Source of the DNA: Mycolicibacterium sp. TY81
GTDB taxonomy: Bacteria; Actinomycetota; Actinomycetes; Mycobacteriales; Mycobacteriaceae
Direction: 5' to 3'
DNA length: 64,000 nucleotides
NCBI RefSeq assembly: GCF_018326285.1
Contig: NZ_AP023362.1
Coordinates: forward strand, 5,270,001-5,334,000
Position 1 is the first letter of the stretch. Every line of letters begins with the position of its first letter. Under the pieces are notes generated by a model that was given only the letters and a program-made list of their open reading frames with translations, did not search any database and was not told the DNA's origin. The translations under genes and the position numbers were made by a program. Positions 58,517-64,000 of the stretch are shown here, piece after piece.

Positions 58517-59739
58517 ATCCGGTCCGGTGGCAGGTCGGTCGGCCGCTGGGTGGGCAGCTTCTCGGTCATGGCCTCAGCGGCGGGCATCGGTCCGGAATCG
58601 GTGTCGCGCCGGCCGAAGAAGCCATGCCCGGCGGCGTCGAGGCCCGGATCGATCAGCGCGGCCTGCGACCGCAGGCTGTAGCCGGCCAGCAGCACGCCAC
58701 CGACCAGGAACACCAGTCCCAGACCACCGAAGGTGATGGGCAGGATGCGGTCCCACAGGGCCAGCTTGTCGCGCTCGTCGTGGGCGGCGGCGACCTGAGA
58801 TTCGACCGTCTGCTCGTTGGAGGTGACGGTGTAGTCGGCGAACGTCACCTCGGGCTTGAGGGCGTCGCGCGAGTAGTAGTGGAAGCCGCGGTCCTTCTCC
58901 TTGACGATGGTGCCGGAGACCGGGTCCACCCAGAAGGTGCGCGCAGCCGCGTAGTAGCGCTGCATGGTGATCGGGTCGGTCGGCTCGGCGGACTGCACGC
59001 CCCACAGTTCGGCGCGGGCGGTCACGGAGCCGTCTTCGTCCTTGTCGTACAGCGACGAGTACTTGATGGGCTCGACCAGCTTGCCATCGGCGTCGAAGCC
59101 GACGTTCTGGGTGAACTTGTAGACCGAGAGGCCGTTGACGTCTTCTTCGCCCTCGTAGTTGGCGTCGTACGCCTTCTGCGCGATCGGGTCGAACACCTGG
59201 TAGGTCTTCTTCTCCGTGCTGAACGGGAAGCGGTAGCTCAGCCCGGTGTGGGGCAGCGCGATGTTGGTCGGCGGGTTCTGGTCCTCGATGGTGCGCGGCT
59301 TCTGTACCGAGCCGGCCGCACCCGTCACCGCGGCGGCGGTGGTGCGGTTGAGCGTCACGGTGTCGACGAGTGCGAGCAGCAGGCCGTTGTCCTGTTGCTT
59401 GTCGGTGCGGCGCACGGTGTTACCGACCTGCAGCGTCACCACGTCGGCGTTCGCCGGGTTCTCGACGCTGATCTGGCGCTGCAGCACCAGCGGCACGTTC
59501 TTGTTGACGACGAACTTCTCGCCCAGCAGCGACGCGGGGTCCAGCGCGGTCCCGGTGCCGTTGCTGACCAGCGTGGTGTCGATGTCGAGCGGAATCTTGG
59601 CGATCTTGCCCGACGTATAAGTAGTCAACAGCAGAGCAGCAATCAGCAGGGCAGCGCCGAGCCCCATCAACACGCATGCCGCGATTCGCAACCCCACAGC
59701 GCGGTTCAACCCGTGCTCCTTACTTTGTCTGCCAGCCAC
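58513..59739 (-). CDS. DUF3068 exported/membrane protein (Rv0227c-like)
   Basis: A 408-residue protein. The GTG at 59739 gives a 15-residue basic N-terminus, then a TM/signal helix (IAACVLMGLGAALLIAALLLTTY). The large extracytoplasmic beta domain contains IALPHTGLSYRFPFSTEKKTYQVFDPIAQKAYDANYEGEEDVNGLSVYKF, the DUF3068 hallmark; a second TM (ILPITFGGLGLVFLVGGVLLAGYSL) precedes a cytoplasmic tail. Corresponds to Rv0227c. Its function is unknown to me. It overlaps the Rv0226c-like gene by four bases if that gene starts at CTG 58516. Confidence 0.87.
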   Translation of the reverse strand: MAGRQSKEHGLNRAVGLRIAACVLMGLGAALLIAALLLTTYTSGKIAKIPLDIDTTLVSNGTGTALDPASLLGEKFVVNKNVPLVLQRQISVENPANADVVTLQVGNTVRRTDKQQDNGLLLALVDTVTLNRTTAAAVTGAAGSVQKPRTIEDQNPPTNIALPHTGLSYRFPFSTEKKTYQVFDPIAQKAYDANYEGEEDVNGLSVYKFTQNVGFDADGKLVEPIKYSSLYDKDEDGSVTARAELWGVQSAEPTDPITMQRYYAAARTFWVDPVSGTIVKEKDRGFHYYSRDALKPEVTFADYTVTSNEQTVESQVAAAHDERDKLALWDRILPITFGGLGLVFLVGGVLLAGYSLRSQAALIDPGLDAAGHGFFGRRDTDSGPMPAAEAMTEKLPTQRPTDLPPDRI

Positions 59740-59848
59740 ACAGCAACCCGACTGACCCTAACAGCCCTTACTAAGGCACACCCTCAGAGTGGTGTGCGGG
59801 TCAGCGTGAGATTCGCCGACGAGACCGGGCACCCGGCACACTGGGGTC

Positions 59849-61036
59849 GTGGGCGACCAGGGACACGACACCGCGGACAGTGCTGAGGTGAGCGGCACCC
59901 GCAGTTTCCTGCCCGCAGTCGAGGGCATGCGCGCCTGTGCCGCCATGGGGGTCGTCCTCACGCACGTGGCGTTCCAGACCGCCAACAGCAGCGGCTGGTA
60001 CGGCCGGCTGTTCACCCGTTTCGACCTGGCCGTCGCGGTGTTCTTCGCGCTGTCGGGCTTCCTGTTGTGGCGCGGCCACGCCGCCGCCGCGCGGGGTCTG
60101 CGGCACCGGCCGCCGACGGGCCACTACCTGCGCTCACGCATCGTCCGCATCATGCCGGGCTACCTCGGGGCCGTCGTGGTGATCCTGGCATTGCTGCCCG
60201 ACGCCCACGCCGACCTCACGGTGTGGCTCGCCAACCTCACGCTCACCCAGGTCTATGTGCCCCTGACGCTGACCGCCGGGCTGACGCAGATGTGGAGCCT
60301 GGCCGTCGAGGTCTCCTTCTATCTCGTCTTGCCGCTGCTGGCACTGCTGGCGCGCCGGCTGCCGGTGGACTGGCGCGTGCCCGCGATCGCGGCGCTGGCG
60401 GTGGCGAGCTTCGCGTGGCCCGCGCTGCCGTGGCACCTGCCCTTCGGCGTCAACCAGATGAACTGGCTGCCGGCGCTGTTCTCGTGGTTCGCCGCCGGCA
60501 TGCTGCTGGCGGAGCTGACGGTCATGCCTGTCGGCCGCATGCATCAGTTGGCCCGGCGCCGCTGGGTGATGGCGGCCATTGCCGGCGTGGCGTTCGTCAT
60601 CGCGGCGACGCCGCTGGCCGGCAACATCGGACTCGCGCCGGGCACCGTCGGCCAGGTCGTGGTCAAGACCGCGATGGGCGCCGTGGTCGCCGGGGCACTG
60701 CTGGCACCGCTGGTGCTGGACGCACCCGGGACGCCGCACCGCATCCTCGGCAGCACCACGATGGTGACGCTCGGCCGCTGGTCCTACGGCTTGTTCATCT
60801 GGCATCTCGCGGCGCTGGCCATGGTGTTCCCGGTGATCGGCGAGTTCCCGTTCAACGGCCACATGCCGATCGTGCTGATCCTGACGTGGATTTTCGGTTT
60901 CGCGATCGCCGCCGTCAGCTACGGGCTGATCGAGTCGCCTTGCCGCGAGCTGCTGCGCCGCTGGGAATCCCGGCACGCCCCGTCACCGCGCGACAGCGCG
61001 ATCACCGACGCTCCGGAGCCCGCCGCGGTCGGATAG
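59849..61036 (+). CDS. Acyltransferase-3 family membrane protein (Rv0228-like)
   Basis: A 395-residue inner-membrane O-acyltransferase. GTG 59849 (VGDQGHDTADSAEV). Ten TM helices; the first carries SFLPAVEGMRACAAMGVVLTHVAF, with the conserved His (His40) and Arg28 of the family; RSRIVRIMPGYLGAVVV and LTQMWSLAVEVSFYLVLPLL are further hallmarks, as is LGRWSYGLFIWHLAAL. These proteins acylate envelope glycans or lipids. As last member of the Rv0224c-Rv0228 set it probably decorates the same unknown polymer. Confidence 0.9.
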   Translation: MGDQGHDTADSAEVSGTRSFLPAVEGMRACAAMGVVLTHVAFQTANSSGWYGRLFTRFDLAVAVFFALSGFLLWRGHAAAARGLRHRPPTGHYLRSRIVRIMPGYLGAVVVILALLPDAHADLTVWLANLTLTQVYVPLTLTAGLTQMWSLAVEVSFYLVLPLLALLARRLPVDWRVPAIAALAVASFAWPALPWHLPFGVNQMNWLPALFSWFAAGMLLAELTVMPVGRMHQLARRRWVMAAIAGVAFVIAATPLAGNIGLAPGTVGQVVVKTAMGAVVAGALLAPLVLDAPGTPHRILGSTTMVTLGRWSYGLFIWHLAALAMVFPVIGEFPFNGHMPIVLILTWIFGFAIAAVSYGLIESPCRELLRRWESRHAPSPRDSAITDAPEPAAVG

Positions 61037-61044
61037 CCGCGCTT

Positions 61045-62442
61045 CTACGCACCACCGGAGCGCGTCTGGTGGCGGAGGTGCCGGCGCACGACGGTGCGGA
61101 CCACGCGGCGTCGGGTGCGGGCCACCGGGCCGGTCGCGCGGATCTTGTGTGCGAATCGTTCGCCCGACTCCTTGAGTCGGTCTTTGACCATGTCGACGTC
61201 GGTGTCGACCAGGGCATGCTGGCGCTTGCGCCAGGTGCCGGCGATCATGACTGCCTCGATGTTGGCGATGCCGGCCTGCAACGCCGCGGCAATCGGGTCG
61301 TGCGCGGGCCACAGGTTCAACGCTCGGGCGTCGATGACGACCAGATCGGCCTGCATGCCCGGGGCCAGGTGGCCGACCCGGTCGGACAATCCCAGGGCGC
61401 GCGCACCGTGGACGGTCGCCCAGGACAGCGCCTGCTTACTGGTGGGCGCCGCGGTCGCTGCGCTGAGGCCGGTTCGGAGCAATTCCAGGTCGTGGATCAG
61501 TCCGCGTTGGCGGGCCAGGGTGATCCGGGCGGCGGTCAGAACCTCGCCGGAGACTGCGGTTTCGGTGTCCGTGCCCAGCGACGGCGCCGCGTGCGCACGC
61601 AGCAGTTGTTCGGTGATCGACGTGCAATGTCCTTGCCCCAGTTCGTTTTCCGGGGTGGACGTGAAGGTGGCCCCGGCGTCGACGAGACGCTTGACCCAAT
61701 CGTCGGTCAGGCCGGTGCCGTGCACGATGTTGGCATGTGGCCCCCATAGGCCGGCAGCGCCGACGGCTCCCCAGCCCTTGGTGGGGGCGCCCGCGCTCTG
61801 GTGCATCGAGGCGATCACGCCGCGGTCGAGGGCGGCCCGCAGGTCCGCGATCGCCACGTCGGGTGTCGACAATTGCGGACTCTTGATGGCCATTCCCAGC
61901 GTGAGCAGTGTGCTGTTGGCGATGGGCCCGTCGAGGAGCCGGTCAACCTCGCGCACGTCATGCGGTTTGGTCGGGCCACCGTGCGGGGTGCCGTGCAAGA
62001 AGACCGCGCGGATACCGGCGGCGTTCAGTGCGTCGAGACCCGCGTCGGTGTGTGCCGGAGTCAGGCAGTTGTGGCACCAGTCGCCCAACGTGGTTGTCCC
62101 GCAATTGATCTGGTTCAAGGCGCCGACCAGCGTGTCGATGTACATGTCCTCGGGGCGGTATCGGCGGGCGACGTGGCCGTGGGTGTGGGCCAGGTACTCC
62201 AGCAACGACCAGTCCGCGCCGGCGAACCGTAGCGCGGTCTGCCAGGTGTGCAGGTGGGCGTTGACGAGCCCTGGGATGACGATGCGGTCGGTGAGGTCGA
62301 CGACGTCGGCGCCGGTGGCGTCGAGGCGGTCACCCATCATGGCGATGCGGCTGCCCTCGATGAGGATGTCGATGCGCTCGGTGTCGGGCCGATTGGGAGC
62401 CATGGTCACTACGTGCGCGCCGCGCAACAGAATTCGGGTCAC
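61045..62442 (-). CDS. Amidohydrolase (cytosine deaminase/TrzN-SsnA type)
   Basis: A 465-residue TIM-barrel metal hydrolase. The GTG at 62442 follows GGAGAC. Metal ligands: NAHLHTWQ (His63, His65), SMHQSAG (His214), NIVHGTG (His241) and LGTDTET (Asp292), the complete set of subtype III amidohydrolases; the N- and C-terminal segments form the small beta domain (PGMQADLVVIDAR). It would deaminate or dechlorinate an aromatic heterocycle or open a cyclic amide; the substrate is not deducible. The last 40 residues are Arg-rich. It runs away from TetR and carries the shared operator-like sequence in its upstream region. Confidence 0.88.
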   Translation of the reverse strand: MTRILLRGAHVVTMAPNRPDTERIDILIEGSRIAMMGDRLDATGADVVDLTDRIVIPGLVNAHLHTWQTALRFAGADWSLLEYLAHTHGHVARRYRPEDMYIDTLVGALNQINCGTTTLGDWCHNCLTPAHTDAGLDALNAAGIRAVFLHGTPHGGPTKPHDVREVDRLLDGPIANSTLLTLGMAIKSPQLSTPDVAIADLRAALDRGVIASMHQSAGAPTKGWGAVGAAGLWGPHANIVHGTGLTDDWVKRLVDAGATFTSTPENELGQGHCTSITEQLLRAHAAPSLGTDTETAVSGEVLTAARITLARQRGLIHDLELLRTGLSAATAAPTSKQALSWATVHGARALGLSDRVGHLAPGMQADLVVIDARALNLWPAHDPIAAALQAGIANIEAVMIAGTWRKRQHALVDTDVDMVKDRLKESGERFAHKIRATGPVARTRRRVVRTVVRRHLRHQTRSGGA

Positions 62443-62538
62443 TGGTTGTCTCCTGTACGGCCTGCGCGGGGCGCCGTCGGCGCTGGTCTGATCGGTGCCT
62501 CAGCGTGATTGGCGCGTGCCGCTGATAACCGCGAAATT

Positions 62539-62559
62539 AATAACGGTTACAGTGTGTCC
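62539..62559. promoter_or_regulatory. Operator-like sequence, copy 1 (upstream of amidohydrolase)
   Basis: AACGGTTACAGTGTGTCC within a 21-nt stretch that matches 17 of 21 positions of 63330-63350. The centre is ACAGTGT. It lies about 100 nt upstream of the amidohydrolase start; the neighbouring TetR protein is the natural candidate to bind it. Confidence 0.55.
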
Positions 62560-62611
62560 GATAATTCCGTGAGGTGTCAACAAGCAATTGCCACTGGAGT
62601 GCGGTCAGGGC

Positions 62612-63295
62612 TCAATTGCCTTGGTGCGCAACCTGGCTCAAGCCGTTGATGAGGAGTCGCAGGCCGAAGGTGAATTCCTGCTCCAGCGGCACGGGCAGAT
62701 GATCGGCGACGCTGACGGTGGCCGGATATGCCTGTGGGTCGAGCGTCTGCCAGACCTCGTCGTGGTCCGCGGCGCCCGCATCGGGCGGGGACAGCTGGGT
62801 CGCGAATCCCAGCACGTAGCGCGCCAGCGTGGCGCAAGCCTGTGCGGCCAGGGGTGCCGTGAAGCCCGATTTGAGCAGTAGCGCGATCGTCTGTTCGCGC
62901 TGGGCCATCGCGTTGGGCCCGGTCGGAATTCTCTCGACCAGCAGCGGCGCGACGTGCGGGTGGCGCCGGAACACGTCGAACAGGCTGTGCGCCAGCACTT
63001 CACAGGCTTGCTGCCATGTCACGGCGTCGAGTGCGTCGTCGTCCACGTGCGCCTCGGCCAACACGCTGTCGATCACGTGGGCGACCAGTTGGGCCCGGCC
63101 GGTGAAATGCCGATACAACGTCGCGGTACCCGAGTCCAGGCGTTGGGCCAGGTTGCGCATCGACAGCGCGTCGGCGCCTTCCTCGTCCAGGAGTGAAACA
63201 GCCGTCGCGATGATGCGGTCCAGCGGCACCGGTGGTCGGCCCCGGGACCGCCGCGGGCTCTGCTCCAGCTCGGCGCTGGTACGTGACGTGCTCAC
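62612..63295 (-). CDS. TetR-family regulator
   Basis: A 227-residue repressor. The GTG at 63295 (VSTSRTSAELEQSPRRSRGRPPVPLDR) leaves the operator free; the longer frame would overlap the divergent gene. The HTH is IIATAVSLLDEEGADALSMRNLAQRLDSGTATLYRHFTGRAQLVAHV (about residues 28-74), with the ATLYRHF recognition helix. The C-terminal domain (VTWQQACEVLAHSLFDVFRRHPHVAPLLVERIPTGPNA) is of the TetR_C 'AcrR-like' kind. Between two divergent catabolic genes it probably represses both via the duplicated operator. Confidence 0.87.
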   Translation of the reverse strand: MSTSRTSAELEQSPRRSRGRPPVPLDRIIATAVSLLDEEGADALSMRNLAQRLDSGTATLYRHFTGRAQLVAHVIDSVLAEAHVDDDALDAVTWQQACEVLAHSLFDVFRRHPHVAPLLVERIPTGPNAMAQREQTIALLLKSGFTAPLAAQACATLARYVLGFATQLSPPDAGAADHDEVWQTLDPQAYPATVSVADHLPVPLEQEFTFGLRLLINGLSQVAHQGN

Positions 63296-63329
63296 GCGGC
63301 CCAGTATGCCGACCCTTGACAGCAATCGC

Positions 63330-63350
63330 AATAACGGCAACACTGTATCC
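63330..63350. promoter_or_regulatory. Operator-like sequence, copy 2 (TetR/hydrolase divergent promoter)
   Basis: AACGGCAACACTGTATCC, with centre ACACTGT, in the 58-nt gap between the TetR start (63295) and the hydrolase start (63354). A TTGACA box (63316-63321) precedes it. The hydrolase ATG follows three nt after the motif and has no Shine-Dalgarno, so its mRNA may be leaderless and the operator would overlap the transcription start. Confidence 0.55.
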
Positions 63351-63353
63351 ATT

Positions 63354-64000
63354 ATGAACTCTCGCGATATCGATGTGCACGCGAACTCGCGGTTCGCCAC
63401 CGTCGACGGCATGCGGATTCACTACCGGCGGTCGGGCAAAGGCCCGACGGTGGTGCTCCTGCACGGCAGTGCGTCGTCGCTGTACGGGGTGGAGGCGCTC
63501 GCCCAACGGCTGTGGGCGTCCTTCGACGTCATTCGCCTCGATCTGCCCGGTTTCGGCGTGACGGGGCCGCGCCCCGACCGCGACTACCGCGTCACCACCT
63601 ACGCCGGGACGCTCGCCCGCTTCCTGGCCACCGTCGGCGTCGAGCGATGCGCCGTGGTGGGTAACTCGTTGGGCGGCAACATCGCCTGGAACCTTGCCCT
63701 CGATCATCCCGAGCACCTGCACCTGACCGGTTTGGTGTTGATCAATGCCACCGGCTACCCCGACAAAGAACTGCCGGCCGCGATGGCACTGGCGCGCAAT
63801 CCCGTTGTGGGGCAGCTGCTGCGGCGGTTCATGCCGCGCCGCGCTGTCGAACGCAGTCTGCGCCAGGCAGTCGGCCCCGACTCCGACATCGTCGATGCCG
63901 CGATGGTCGAGCGCGCACACCGGCTGTGGAACCGGCCCGGTAACCGCGCGGCGTTCGTCGACTTCCTCTGCACCGACCAGCCCGACCGCAGCGCCGAAAT
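63354..64000 (+). CDS. Alpha/beta-hydrolase, N-terminal part
   Basis: The first 215 codons are visible; the gene runs off the window. ATG 63354 (MNSRDIDVHANSRFATVDGMRIHYRRSGKGPTVVLLHGSASS). Features: the oxyanion motif VVLLHGSASS, DLPGFGVTGPRPDRDYRV and the nucleophile elbow VVGNSLGGNIAW (Ser about residue 106). Asp and His lie outside the window or are not assigned. Many haloalkane dehalogenase- and esterase-like hydrolases look like this. Pairing with an amidohydrolase and TetR suggests a small catabolic module. Confidence 0.8.
   Translation, partial: MNSRDIDVHANSRFATVDGMRIHYRRSGKGPTVVLLHGSASSLYGVEALAQRLWASFDVIRLDLPGFGVTGPRPDRDYRVTTYAGTLARFLATVGVERCAVVGNSLGGNIAWNLALDHPEHLHLTGLVLINATGYPDKELPAAMALARNPVVGQLLRRFMPRRAVERSLRQAVGPDSDIVDAAMVERAHRLWNRPGNRAAFVDFLCTDQPDRSAE

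Noticed and set aside
1..64000. CRISPR arrays, insertion sequences, prophage or tRNA genes
   Set aside because: There is no regular spacer-repeat array, transposase or integrase, and no cloverleaf-like sequence was recognised; a dedicated tRNA scan could not be run.

Overview
The window is high-GC DNA that reads as a Mycobacterium/Mycolicibacterium chromosome, probably an environmental fast-growing species. It carries orthologues of mmpL11, the Rv0203 haem carrier, Rv0204c, Rv0205, mmpL3, Rv0207c, trmB, the GTP-type PEP carboxykinase, fadD4, Rv0216, lipW, lipC, Rv0221, echA1 and Rv0223c to Rv0228, in essentially the order of the M. tuberculosis Rv0200-Rv0228 region. Rv numbers are assigned by remembered similarity and synteny, not by a database search.

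Layout. At 1-13971 lies the envelope and haem core: the end of a Mce-associated protein, an HTH protein, MmpL11, two tandem secreted haem-binding proteins, DUF3054 / M23 lipoprotein / YbhN membrane proteins, an AI-2E-type permease, the trehalose monomycolate exporter MmpL3, a NYN protein and TrmB. At 14079-20629 come a two-TM protein, PEP carboxykinase, a 600-nt repeat-bearing non-coding stretch, a CaCA antiporter and a GMC oxidoreductase. At 20897-30086 come fadD4, Rv0216, a PucR regulator and a thioesterase, then a compact steroid-type operon (SnoaL-like, FadD17-like, KstD-like, KshA-like). At 30168-46123 is a lipid-ester region: esterases LipW, LipC and LipO-like, two WS/DGAT genes (one broken), a fused acyl-CoA dehydrogenase, an amino-acid permease, and a lipO-fadD12-acyltransferase operon facing echA1 across a perfect KstR-type operator. 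At 46154-53029 are small exported proteins, a second fused acyl-CoA dehydrogenase, a RibD-like reductase, TetR, tiny proteins and the Rv0223c aldehyde dehydrogenase behind a second KstR-like site. At 53085-61036 is the Rv0224c-Rv0228 envelope-polymer cluster, with a polyprenyl-phosphate sugar transferase inserted. At 61045-64000 are an amidohydrolase, a TetR regulator and a hydrolase cut by the window end, linked by a shared operator-like sequence.

The most unusual signal is a 49-bp inverted-repeat element (22-nt arms, 5-nt loop) present three times: once between convergent genes, and twice inside protein-coding genes (the FadD17-like synthetase and the Rv0226c-like membrane protein), where it is read in frame. 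Two further palindromic repeat families sit at 17.2-17.5 kb and 50.9-51.1 kb. There are no rRNA genes, no insertion sequences and no CRISPR array; I recognised no tRNA gene, although I did not do a structural tRNA search.
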